Part shown: piece after piece, positions 47,001 through 58,337 of the stretch
How the letters are laid out: each line of letters begins with the position of its first letter
Numbering within the stretch: the stretch's first letter is position 1
Assembly: GCF_026914265.1 (NCBI RefSeq)
Contig: NC_069125.1
Span: forward strand, 7,336,117-7,400,116
DNA length: 64,000 nt
Origin: Mya arenaria
Lineage: Eukaryota > Mollusca > Bivalvia > Myida > Myidae
Direction: 5' to 3'
Notes under the pieces: generated by a model
Databases searched by the model: none
What the model saw: only the letters and a program-made list of their open reading frames with translations
Told to the model about the DNA's origin: nothing
Program-made: the position numbers and the translations under genes

Positions 47001-50000
47001 ACAAGGGTTAAAGGACAAAGCCTATCATTTCAATAGCACAAGGGTTAAAGAACAAAGCCTATCATTTCAATAGCACAAGGGTTAAAGGACAAAGCCCATC
47101 ATTTCAATAGCACAAGGGTTAAAGGACAAAGCCAAACATTTCAATAGCACAAGGGTTAAAGGACAAAGCCTATCATTTCAATAGCACAAGGGTTAAAGGA
47201 CAAAGCCTATCATTTCAATAGCACAAGGGTTAAAGGACAAAGCCTAACATTTCATTGGCACAAGGGTTAAAGGACAAAGCCTATCATTTCAATAGCACAA
47301 GGGTTAAAAGACAGAGCCAAACATTTCAATAGCACAAGGGTTAAAGGACAAAGCCTATCATTTCATTAGCACAAGGGTTAAAGGACAAAGCCTATCATTT
47401 CAATAGCACAAGGGTTAAAGAACAAAGCCTATCATTTCAATAGCACAAGGGTTAAAGGACGAAGCCAAACATTTCAATAGCACAAGGGTTAAAGGACAAA
47501 GCCAAACATTTCAATAGCACAAGGGTTAAAGGACAAAGCCTACCATTTCAATAGCACAAGGGTTTAAGGACAAAGCCTATCATTTCAATAGCACAAGGGT
47601 TAAAGGACAAAGCCTATCATTTCAATAGCACAAGGGTTAAAGGAAAAAGCCTATCATTTCAATAGCACAAGGGTTAAAGGACAAAGCCTATCATTTCAAT
47701 AGTACAAGGGTTTAAGGACAAAGCCTATCATTTCAATAGCACAAGGGTTAAAGGACAAAGCCTATCATTTCAATAGCACAAGGGTTTAAGGACAAAGCCT
47801 ATCATTTCAAAAGCACAAGGGTTAAGGAAAAAGCCTATTATTTCAATAGCACAAGGGTTAAAGGACAAAGCCTATCATTTCAATAGCACAGGGGTTAAAG
47901 GACAAAGCCTATCATTTCAATAGCACAAGGGTTAAAGGACAAAGCCTATCATTTCAATAGCACATGGGTTAAAGGACAAAGCGAAACATTTCATTGACAC
48001 AAGGGTCAAAGTACTTGTTTCGCACACGGGTTAAAGGACAAAGCCAATTATTTCAATGACACAAGGGTTAAAGGACAAAGCCAAACAGTTGAATAGCACA
48101 AGGGTTAAAGAACAAAGCCAAACATTTTAATGATACAAGAGTAAAGAACAAAGCCAAACATTTCAATGACACAAGGGTTAAAGGACAAAGCCAAACATTT
48201 CAATGACACAAGGGTTAAAGGACAGAGCCAAACATTTCAATGACACAAGGGTTAAAGGACAAAGCCAAACATTTCAACGACACAAGGGTTAAAGGACAAA
48301 GCCAGATATTTCAATGACACAAGGGTTAAAGGACAAAGCCAAACATATCAATGACTCAATGGTTAAAGAACAAAGCCAAACATTTCAACGACACAAGGGT
48401 TAAAGGACAAAGCCAAACATTTCAACGACACAAGGGTTTAAGGACAAAGCCAGATATTTCAATGACACAAGGGTAAAGAACAAAGCCAAACATTTCAATG
48501 GCACAAGGGTAAAGAACAAAGCCAAACATTTCAATGGCACAAGGGTAAAGAACAAAGCCAAACATTTCAATGACACAAGGGTAAAGAACAAAGCCAAACA
48601 TATCAATGGCACAAGGGTAAAAGGACAAAGCCAAACATTTCAATGGCACAAGGGTAAAGAACAAAGCCAAACATTTCAATGGCACAAGGGTAAAGAACAA
48701 AGCCAAACATTTCAATGACACAAGGGTAAAGAACAAAGCCAAACATTTCAATGGCACAAGGGTAAAAGGACAAAGCCAAACATTTCAATGGCACAAGGGT
48801 AAAGAACAAAGCCAAACATTTCAATGGCACAAGGGTAAAGAACAAAGCCAAACATATCAATGGCACAAGGGTAAAAGGACAAAGCCAAACATGTCAATGC
48901 CACAAGGGTAAAGAACAAAGCCAAACATATCAATGGCACAAGGGTAAAAGGACGAGCCAAACATATCAATTGAACAAGGGTCAAAGACCAAAGCAAAACA
49001 TTCCAATGGCAAAATGTTCAAAGTGCACAGCCAATTATTACAATGGCACAAGGGGCAAAGGACAAAGCCAAACATATCGATGGCACAAGGGTCAAAGAAA
49101 AACCAATTCTTTCACTGGCTCGAGGGTCACAGAACAAAACCAAACATTTGAGTGGCACAAAGGTTAAAGGACAAAGCCAAACATTTCAATCGCACTGTCA
49201 ATGGACGAACAGACTCACAAAACAACAAACACAACACACACGAGTATGTAATAAGGCAAGTTATTAAGCGTAACACAGTTAAGTAACGTATTTCATAAAG
49301 CAACATTTCTCCCTTAATCTAAAACTTTAATAAATATAAAATAATGAATCGTGGTTAATGTAAAGACAGTTTCCATTTAATGAAACTAAATTATAGTTAT
49401 AAATATAACAAAAAAGTGAGCTCAGCTTGTCATAAGGGTCTTAAGATGTTTCTAGAAATTGGGGCCAGGGCATCATCGGCTTGACGTGACACATTGCAAT
49501 CGAATCAATGTGACACGCACAGAGCCTGGTAGGCCCGCACTCTACCGGGGACTTTATTATGATCTTTGGCTTTAAATCTCAGTGAATAATGCGGTAACTC
49601 TCCCCTCAGGCTTCTAAATTTCTCTTTAAACTGCAGGGTTGGTTATCACGTTCGTTGAGTGATGGGCCCAAAATTTTTGCACTCATCACGCAGATTAAAC
49701 AAACTTACAACTGTAAAGACGGTCTTCTCCGCATGTTGCAACACTATTGGCCATGTAAGCTGACCGAGTTGTTGCATGCGCATTCCATCCGCCACTGTGT
49801 CCAGGCAACGCGGAGGATTTGGCCACAGACGCTCACCTAGTTTAAATAAAAATGGACTAACAACTTGTTGTTTTGTTCATTAAGCTTTTTTTTATTTTGC
49901 CTAACAAAAGAAATATAATTATTCACGCTTAATATTCAAAATATTGCATGTCCTAACAATAAAAGTCGTATTGTTAGTGAATCAATAAACACAGAAGCAG

Positions 50001-53000
50001 TTGCAGTTATCACACTATCATTTGAAACTTAGCGGTTATTTTCCATCAAATACAACCTCGGGTGTAATTGGACGGTTTACAATGTCTAACCTAATTACAA
50101 TGAGATCGCGTAGTAATGTCAATTAAGCAGTTAAACTTAATGACTTTTCTCTTGTGGGTCGTAATTATGTATGCAATTATACACTTCAATGGAAATCAGT
50201 ACAAGCTTAGTAATACATGCCGTACAATTAACACGTTAAACATTAAGGCCCGGTCACACCGCAAGAACATTGCTGGAGCGTTCCTGGAGCGGTGAAAAAA
50301 ATCATCACCGCTCGTTACCGTTCACCAGAAGTTGGCCCCCGTTAAGGCAACGCCGTATACGCTCGGCCACCGCTTATGGTCCCTCCTACCGCTCCGAAAG
50401 TTTTGACCTGCACAAAATATTGCGAGCGGTGAGGAGCGGGCAATTTTCCGCTCCGGCAAAGTTCACCACCGCTCCAACAACGCCCAGTCAAAGTTTGGCA
50501 CCTCTAGACGCAAGTTCGTGGACGCTTGGGTCCGCTAAGCCAACGCAGAAATCTTGAACGCTGGACCACCGCTGCTTCACCAGCATTGCCCGGGCGGTGA
50601 TTAAACGTTGCACAAACTTTGGTGGAGCGGTTGTAAGCGTTTAACGAGCGGACACGGGATTGCTGGAACGGTGTCGGGCGTTGAAGCAGCGATCCATTGC
50701 GGTGATGACCTTTGGTTTGGCGTTGGTATGGAGGTGTCGGAGCGGGACCAGAATTTGGCTATAAATACGGGGAGAAATGGACCAGGAGCCCATTTGGAAT
50801 CGAGCTGCCGTTGAGTGCAGACCTCATTTACATCGAATTTGCTCAAAGTTACAGTAAAACTGTACTACCATGGATGCTGAGAGACTTGCTATGATTGGTG
50901 CACTAGCCCAGCAGCAGAATCAGAACCTCCTCAGATTGCAAGCTGTTGACAGAAGGAGAAGAGAGAGAAGGAGAGACAGAGTGGGTCAAACAGTGGATAC
51001 TGAAAAGTGCTGAACATGGACTGTATGACAAGCTGATGGTGGAGCTGAGGAATGAGGATCCACGAGCCTTCAAGCACTTCATGAGGATGCCACCAGCCAT
51101 GTTTGATGAAGTTGTACAGAGGCTGACCCCCAGATTGACCAAGCAAGACACCAATTACCGAGCAAGCCTGGAATCTGGTCTCAAAGTGGCAATCACCCTA
51201 CAGCACCTGGCATCTGGTAACACCTACAGAAACTGCATTGCAATACGCCTGGAGGGTTCCCCACAACACCATCAGTGTGGTAGTCAATGAAGTGGTAAAG
51301 GCCATCATTGAGGAGTACAGCTCCGTTAAGCTCCTTAGTCAAAAGCGGTATGCCGCTAAACCAACTTTAAACCCCCGCCGAGCCAACGCCCGCATGCGCA
51401 GAACGCCGCTCTATCAACGCTCGCGTCACCGCTAAACCAACGCTCGCTACCGCTCGCTACCGTTAAGCCAACGCTATAGCAACGCCGGCTTCAGCGGTGC
51501 ACCGCTAAGGCAACGCCCGTGTTTTCGATTTTTTTCCCATTTTGTGCGCGGTGACGAACGTTGTCGAAATTCGGTCCCCTCTCCCTACCGTTCAAGGAAC
51601 GCTCCAACAAAGTTCGGGCGGTGTGACCGGGCCTTTACAATCGATTTATACTATTACTTATTTTTACGAACTACTTCTACTAATGTACCGGCATACATCC
51701 GCGATTGTTTTCGATTGAAAATGGCCGTGGTGTTCCGAATGATCACACTAGACGTACGTTGTGCGAAAGTTTATTGATGGTATACTAGTGTATGATGTGT
51801 GCATCTTTTGTGTTCTGCTATTTGATTGTTTGTATGTATAGTTTACAATTAAAAGTTTGCATTGTCATTTCATTGTCACTTGACCCCAATACGAGATTTA
51901 CCTGCTAGGAGGCATTTCTGAAGCTCTTTACCCTCAGGTTCAACAATATATACTGAAACAGAAAGATTACACTTAGAATTACAAGTCAAAACCAGGGGTG
52001 GATCTAAGAATTGACGTTAGAGGGGGCTTTACTTATGGGCGCAACATTTTGACATGCGCCCCTCCCGCAGAACCGAATGTATATGGCATAAACTGTTTGC
52101 ATGGGGATTTAGAGTGTTACTCGTACAAGTAAAAGTTTACACTTTGTAGTCAGAAATGGTGCATTGTAAGTGTATATTATTACCTTTTTCTCCCAAATTG
52201 AAATAAAAAAGTAAACTTGGACGATTTTAATGAGTAAGCGCAAGGTGCGCCCCTCTCTACACCCACTAGTAAAAACATTATCTTATATTAAAACATTGAA
52301 GATGAAAAGGCTGTTGTATATTAAATATACAAAATAAGTTTACATTGTATACAAGAGACTGTTATTAAATGTAAATACGAAGTTACATTAAAGACTTTAC
52401 TTAGGTTGTACAAAACTAATGTTTAGTTCCGGGTTCTCGATCTAACCTAATTATTTTCAAACAAACCCAGTATTTTTATTGCCATCAAATGCATTTCTTC
52501 TGACTGGTATTCTTTTGATTACATTCTTTCGGTAGTTTCTAAATTGGAAAGGTTCCTGCATGTATTTTCATTGGGTCCTCTAGCGTGACAATGATGTTCA
52601 ACTTTACTTAAAAAATCCCGAACTTCTTACCCTATTATTTTCGGGCAGTGAATTCGGAAACAAACAAAATGTTACGGCCGAAGTGTGCTTTAAGAACACC
52701 ATACTTTTAATATCGGGTTTTATGGCCTTGGCAGCGATACAAATTCCTGCAGCTAGACCTCCGCCGCTGACCGGAACCAGTATGGCGTCTAAAGCGGGCA
52801 CCTGCTCCATAATCTCCAAACCCACTGTACCCTGGAATAAGTAAAACTGACAAATAAATAGACAGCAAATCTATTATATACTTGTTAATTCGTCATCAAT
52901 TGATGTTACAGTATATAATTGTGCTGATTTTCCTCTGCAGTGATTTCTTTTCCTGGGCATTCCGAGTCCTACAGCCATTGTTTCCCTGGAGGATGCACAG

Positions 53001-56000
53001 TTTTTTAGTTATGTGTGTGGGACTCTCTTGGGACCTTCGCTCGGGACCCTAGGGTGGCAAAGATGCGAGTCCCGAGTGATGCACATATACAGCAGAGTTG
53101 AAACTGAATCTCCAGCTGCTTTTTTTAGTATGACCATGTTCCTGACTCTCTATTTGTATTGCAGCTATTTCACAAACATGTGTTAACATCTGTAGGCAAT
53201 TGTATGGAACTGATAAATTCTTTAGTTTGGTTAAAATTATTAAAAAATATAATTGATAAGCAAATAATATCTGTTGACAAACAAATTGCTCATTGGCGGA
53301 TCCCGGGGGAGGGGGGGGGGGTGTCACCGGGTGCCCAAGGATCGCCCAAGTTTATTTTTTATTTCAATATAGGAGAAAAAGAGTAAGGAAATACGCCCAA
53401 AATGAATCACTGCGGACTAGAAATTGTTAAAAATTTCTTAGGGGAGTATCCCTCACCCCCCCCCCCACCCCTGTCGACGCTTTAAACCAAACTTATTTCG
53501 ATTTTGAGGGAGGAGCGCTGAGCAAAAGTTTACGCCCCTCAGTTACGCCCACTCTAATATCAAACCCTGGATCCGCCTCTGTTGCTAGTTACGCCCCCTC
53601 TAATATCAAACCCTGGAGCCGCCTCTGTTGCTAGTTACGCCCCCTCTAATATCAAACCCTGGATCCGCCTCTTTTGCTAGTTACGCCCCCTCTAATATCA
53701 AACCCTGGAGCCGCCTCTGTTGCTAGTTACGCCCCCTCTAATATCAAACCCTGGATCCGCCTCTGTTGCTAGTTACGCCCCCTCTAATTTCAAACCCTGG
53801 ATCCGCCTCTGTTGCTAGTTACGCCCCCTCTAATTTCAAAACCTGGATCCGCCTCTGTTGCTAGTTACGCACCCTCTAATATCAAACCCTGGAGCCGCCT
53901 CTGTTGCTAGTTACGCCCCCTCTAATATCAAACCCTGGATCCGCCTCTGTTGCTAGTTACGCACCCTCTAATATCAAACCCTGGAGCCGCCTCTGTTGCT
54001 AGTTACGCCCCCTCTAATATCAAACCCTGGATCCGCCTCTGTTGCTAGTTACGCCCCCTCTAATATCAAACCCTGGATCCGCCTCTGTTGCTAGTTACGC
54101 CCCCTCTAATATCAAACCCTGGATCCGCCTCTGTTGCTAGTTACGCCCCCTCTAATATCAAACCCTGGATCCGCCTCTGTTGCTAGTTACGCCCCCTCTA
54201 ATATCAAACCCTGGATCCGCCTCTGTTGCTTGCATGAGCAAACTAACCAAAACATAACTTGTGGATAACTTCAACAGGCTGCATATGTCAGACATATACT
54301 TGAATAACAATAAAGCGAAATTGTATTTTCATCAAATTAGTTTTTAAGAAATTACCTGGCCTGCTATAACAGCCAAGTCGTCACACGTTGGCACGAACGA
54401 AAACCCTCTCTCCTCCATCACTTCGTTTGTAACTTTTATTCTGCAACAAATAAATAGAAAACTTTCGGATCGGTATTTCTTCAAATCATTCTACTTAAAA
54501 TCAGTTAAACTTAATTCATTGATATTGAATGGAATTTTAATCAAAAATAGTTTATCTTTACTTTAAAGAACAGCCAATCATGTGGGTACTAAGTTGAATA
54601 TAAATGAATTACTTCCCTTTAATTAAAAAAGCTGTATATACATTAAAGCTGCACTCTTACAGATTTACTGTGTTGACATTTAAATAAAATGTCTTGGAAT
54701 GTGACAATTTTTTAGCGTAAATATCTGTAAACCAGCAATATAAGACTGCTGACAAAAGATCAGATCCGATCGAAAATATATGTTTAATGGCTAAAAGCGT
54801 TACTAAGAGTTTAAGAAAAAATGCATCAATTTATGAACTTAAATATGAAATTATGCGATCTGATTTTTATCAGAAGTCTTATAACACTGGTAAGCAGATT
54901 CCAAGACAATAAATAAAAACTTTAAAAACGGTAAATCTGTGAGAGTACAGCTTTAAATGTCATCTTTGCAAGCCAAAATGAGACTATCAAGAAGTTTCAT
55001 TCCAGCGAAGTTGCATTTCTTTCTGATTAAAGAACATAGTTTGGTTTTCCGGTTAGCGCAGTGGTTAGCGCACTCGCTTCTCACCTAGGCGACCTTAGTT
55101 CCCGGCCTGGGCGCATGCGAGTTAAGGTTGTTGTTACCAAGCCAGACATGACCACCTCTCGCGTAAAATCGGCCAAATGAGAGAGATTATTATAATGTTG
55201 TAATATAAGCCGTTGTAAAATATATAAGAATAAATTAAACTTAAGAAAACAGTTGGTAGGATATATATTTCGGTTTACATCAGCATCATGGGCATCGTGG
55301 GCATCAGACAATGTGATAAGTATTGCAGGCATATATGCTGGTCGTTCACCTATCTTGTGGCGTAGGTTCACATGACCTCAATGTAGCACCGAGTTCCTTG
55401 ATGTCCGCGAGTTTACACTCCGGCACGGTGGTAGGGCACACAATCTCGCATGGCACACCCAGAGACCGGGCCACCCAAGCAAGGGCTCGACCGTGGTTAC
55501 CGCTGCTGTGGGCTACCTACATGAATTACGAGTACACACATAAGCATTTTTTTTTAAATCCGTTTACAAATTTATTTTTGTTTCAAATTTGTTTAAGTTG
55601 TTGTGACGTAAAATTTGTTTACATGATATTTATATCTGCCAATGTTGGAATTCCGCTGTATTTGGGTAGGAAAAAGAAGATAAAAAAAGAAAAGAAAAAT
55701 CAAGGGTCGTAACTCTGTCAAAAATTGGTTGATTTAAAAACATACATTTATAGCGGATTTTGTGATGATGTAACCGTTTACAAACGTATGTGTATGACGT
55801 ATCGCTTGACTATACCGCTACACCACATGCTATTATGTGTTTACATTGTTTTTGCTACCATAAGTTAACAATGCTTACTTTGTAATGCACCAGTCAATTG
55901 TAACCACGCCCCCCCCCCCTACCCAGGTCCGGGGGTATACCGGGGATAGCCGGGGAAATGTTTTAACTTTTCAGGTTGCCCCGCGCAGTGCCGGGTGAAT

Positions 56001-57007
56001 GCGGTGGTTTTGTCTTTGCACAACATATAGCAGGAAATGGGCCTAACCTAAGGTCCCTTGGGTGCGGGGGAATTTGGCGGAGATTTTGCCATCAGTTCAT
56101 ACCCGCAGGGCGGTGATTTTAGCCGGGGTTGGCTGGACCGAAAGTCAAAGTCCCCGCTATTTTCCGGACCTGGGGGGAAGGGCGTGGTTACAATTGACTG
56201 GTGCATAAGATATATGCATTGAGAACACTAATTCACACGTATTCAGAGCTCCCGCCAGATCATACTAATACACATTATGATCAAGACTTTGAAACTCAAA
56301 ATCAATCATTTATCGGAACAATATCACATTTCAATGATCTGTACCATATTTTTTTAAATACATGTAATACTAACTTACCAATCCTTTTAATGTATGGCCA
56401 CGTTCTTGTCTGCTTAATACCTACAGGTGTGAAATATATTAATCATATACATGTATTGATATCTATGTACCAAGTAAACTTTATTATTTTAAATCTTATG
56501 CGGCAACACGAGCAATGCATGAACCCGAGACAGTAAACTTATATATAGTAGACTTCAATTGATTTAACTTGATATGGCAATGTTACTAACATATTAATAA
56601 TACATTCACATCAATACAGCTTAAAAGGAAAAAACAAACGGTGCCAGCCCCACCCTCTAGGTCCGCAATTTGTCTCTATAATATTAATTCAATCTTCGCT
56701 GACAATCTCGGCTGAGAGAGCTTTTAAAATTCAGCACATTCCCTCCAAATCACTTTGTTTCGGTATACACGTAAAACATTGTAAAATGACGCTGGATTTA
56801 TATAAGAACACAAGAATTTACCGCATTTAAAGCTCCACGGATTTTGAATGCACCGGTCCGCTGCATATTTTCACACTTGAAGTAAAATCGCCGACCATGT
56901 TTTTCATTGAAATCCTCATCCGTAAGAACTGGCGTCTTTTTAACTGTGCCGCGTATTCGTTCAAATGCATTTCGAATATCTTCTAGAGTTACACCAATAG
57001 ATGACAT
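44095..57007 (-). CDS. Serine racemase-like PLP enzyme, complete
   Basis: Fold-type II PLP enzyme of the serine/threonine racemase-dehydratase family; the human relative makes D-serine and eliminates serine to pyruvate. Exons are 56822-57007, 56379-56420, 55350-55516, 54356-54440, 52705-52831, 51902-51952, 49709-49836, 45915-45965 and 44095-44235. Phase is continuous and gives 325 residues (human SRR 340). The Schiff-base Lys is residue 55 in TGAFKIRGA. The catalytic Ser lies in HSSGNHG, and IAGQGT is kept. The PLP-phosphate glycine loop reads PVSGGG instead of VGGGG, and the residue that contacts the PLP ring nitrogen is Cys in MCGGNVDL instead of Ser. The 14-codon exon 2 was found by phase and is needed to join LNA to VAHSSGNHG. 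The triple-serine loop reported for invertebrate aspartate racemases is absent; the loop reads PTCDD. Racemase versus dehydratase activity cannot be settled. Confidence 0.92.
44400..44562. mobile_element. Pogo/Tigger-like MITE, family 2
   Basis: CAGTCAAAACTCGCTATGAC and CGACATAGCGAGTTTCGACTG are flanked by TA on both sides. It lies in the last intron of the serine racemase-like gene. Confidence 0.85.
44914..45525. mobile_element. CAGTGTG-ended foldback element with arms of about 155 bp
   Basis: The left CAGTGTGGACATACCACGTG and the right CACGTGGTATGTACACACTG open arms that pair through GATTATCGCCGTAAGTTTG and CTAGCGGAGGCTAAGCGGAA. Each arm carries TGACGTCA (44939-44946 and 45494-45501). The arms enclose about 300 bp. 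It lies in the last intron of the serine racemase-like gene. Confidence 0.85.
46130..49190. repeat. 37-bp minisatellite, about 80 units
   Basis: The core unit is TTAAAGGACAAAGCC, then TATCATTTCAATAGC or AAACATTTCAATGGC, then ACAAGGG. The TATC form dominates 46200-48000 and the AAAC form dominates 48050-49190. Some units in 48100-48950 lack GG and read GTAAAGAACAAAGCC, giving 36-bp units. The array fills most of intron 7 of the serine racemase-like gene. Short frames with [12 protein letters not shown] repeats are artefacts. Confidence 0.97.
50246..51634 (+). mobile_element. PIF/Harbinger transposon, defective, with perfect TTA duplication
   Basis: Terminal repeats AGGCCCGGTCACACCGC and GCGGTGTGACCGGGCCT are exact complements. 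TTA flanks both sides (50243-50245 and 51635-51637). The subterminal regions are packed with CCGCTC, CAACGC and GAGCGGT motifs. The central part encodes a piece of a HARBI1-like nuclease. Confidence 0.92.
50871..51360 (+). pseudogene. HARBI1-like transposase fragment, frameshifted and truncated
   Basis: The reading frame begins at an ATG at 50871 with [20 protein letters not shown] shift near 50985 moves it to the frame holding [43 protein letters not shown] and [14 protein letters not shown] second shift near 51240 moves it to [20 protein letters not shown]. The frame then runs into the right subterminal repeats at about 51345, before the catalytic part of the nuclease. Element-encoded relatives usually run to roughly 350-400 residues, so more than half is missing. 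No second (Myb-like) gene is present. Confidence 0.85.
52010..52265. repeat. Dispersed repeat (pair with 62165-62425)
   Basis: AGAGGGGGCTTTACTTATGG, ACATGCGCCCCTCCCGCAGA and CCGAATGTATATGGCATAAA match the second copy in order. It lies in the serine racemase-like gene intron 5, just upstream of exon 6. Confidence 0.75.
53541..54230. repeat. 46-bp minisatellite, about 15 units
   Basis: The unit is GTTGCTAGTTACGCCCCCTC TAATATCAAACCCTGGATCC GCCTCT. Units differ mainly in GGATCC versus GGAGCC. It lies in intron 4 of the serine racemase-like gene and is homogeneous, suggesting recent expansion. The unit resembles the 3' end of a dispersed element (see 828-915). Confidence 0.97.
54643..54956. mobile_element. 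TTAA-flanked foldback MITE (copy 5 of 6)
   Basis: TTAAAGCTGCACTCTTACAG and CTGTGAGAGTACAGCTTTAA. It lies in intron 3 of the serine racemase-like gene. Confidence 0.88.
55043..55240 (+). mobile_element. tRNA-derived SINE
   Basis: The tRNA-like head has the A box in GTTAGCGCAGTGGTTAGCGC and a B-box-like TTAGTTCCCGGCCTGG about 30 bases later. A body with AAGCCAGACATGACCACCTC and an A-rich 3' end follow. It lies about 110 bases downstream of the exon 3 splice donor of the serine racemase-like gene, on the opposite strand to it. Confidence 0.7.
55886..56205. mobile_element. GC-rich TWA-type MITE (copy 5 of 7)
   Basis: Ends TGCACCAGTCAATTGTAACC and GGTTACAATTGACTGGTGCA are perfect complements, flanked by TAA. 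It lies in intron 2 of the serine racemase-like gene. Confidence 0.9.
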
Positions 57008-58337
57008 ATTTATTGTTTACACACACACACACACACGTTCAAGCACACGATCTACATGGTATCGTAACATTGATAACGTGTGCAGTGAAAAATAAACCAA
57101 GCAGGGAACATAAAATGATAAAAGTAAGTCGAGTATAATCGTTATCTACATGAGCGGATCCAGGATCCATAGGTAAATGGGACGTATATTGAGGAGTGTG
57201 CCCCCTTCCTCACGAATCCCCAAGTCTCTAAACGTGGCTATTTTCAGTCTAAAATGGTCCACTACGGCACTAGGGTGTAATGTGTGCATAATTTATCTGC
57301 CATTTCGCCTGTATCAGCTAGTGCTCTATATATATACATAAAGTATTCGACATCAGACCATACGCGCAGTATTGAACACGATAGAATCACCTGCTGGCAT
57401 GTATTTTAGTTTAAAATATCCAAGACCGTGAAATTGTCTATAGATAAAATGGTTATGGCATTTAATAATCATAAACGTTTATTCTGGGGTTAAGCATGAG
57501 GCGAGCTATGAGCTACCGGCCCGTGTCGTAGAAATTGTTGTGACAGTGCGACCGGAACGCTCCACAGCGAAACATTATAATATCCGTAGTAAGGAAACTT
57601 TCTTATTCAACTTAATCTTTAAATTCTTATAAGGTAGTACCAGGGGGGGGGGGACTTTGAAAAATGGTTCATGGCAAACAAAATGGCGGATTAAGAATGA
57701 AAAAAAAATGTATGTGTCCAGTACGTGGCGAAAAACATATTCTTCGATCGCTTCTTAGTCTGGTATCACAACTTTAAAAATAAAAAAGTTATTGAACAGA
57801 TTGTGGCTTAGGAGGCAATGTTTACAAAATAAACGTGTTGATTTTATCCACATTTTGTCGTATTTCGTTGGCATTTTAAATCCTCCATTATGTTTGCCAT
57901 GAAACGTTTACTCACTTAATGTTTGCATGAAACAAAATCACAAAAAGCGTTATTTGGTTGCCGAGTGCCCCAAGCAGAAAACACAGGCGAGTGTTGACAA
58001 AGATTTGTGGTCGACATGGTACATAATAACTTGAACCAGGCTGAAACGACATTGATAACGCCAACCCTCTGCTTTACGAATAGACGAACTAAAACACTTA
58101 TTTAAACAAAATGCAGCAAAATAAGTTATATAATAGCTGTATTTTAAAAAAAATAAAGAATTTCAACAGCTTTCCCTAATGGAGGCAAAAAAAATCAATT
58201 TCCAAAGAAGTAGTTTATGCAAAGGTGTTTAATAGCTTTATATCACTGTATTTTTTGTTAACATGTATATCCATCACACGTATCAGTAAGCTACGATGGT
58301 ATAGAGGTGACAGGTGTAAAGAATTGTTTTTCTAGTG

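Larger units (their letters stand above)
50036..51741. mobile_element. Foldback element split by a Harbinger insertion
   Basis: The left half (50036-50245) has ACAACCTCGGGTGTAATTGG, GATCGCGTAGTAATG and AAGCAGTTAAACTTAATGAC. The right half (about 51660-51741) has GTACCGGCATACATCCGCGA and GAAAATGGCCGTGG. Both halves align in order with the reverse complement of the uninterrupted element at 38222-38555. It lies in intron 6 of the serine racemase-like gene. Confidence 0.8.

Noticed and set aside
48400..49267. Several 65-111 codon frames across 48.4-49.3 kb
   Set aside because: They are readings of the 37-bp intronic minisatellite (37 is not divisible by three, so frames are patchy).
50270..50846. 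Frames in both strands at 50.27-50.85 kb
   Set aside because: They cover the GC-rich subterminal repeats of the Harbinger element, not coding sequence.
55323..55712. 129-codon plus-strand frame
   Set aside because: Antisense of serine racemase-like exon 3 (55350-55516) run into intron sequence.
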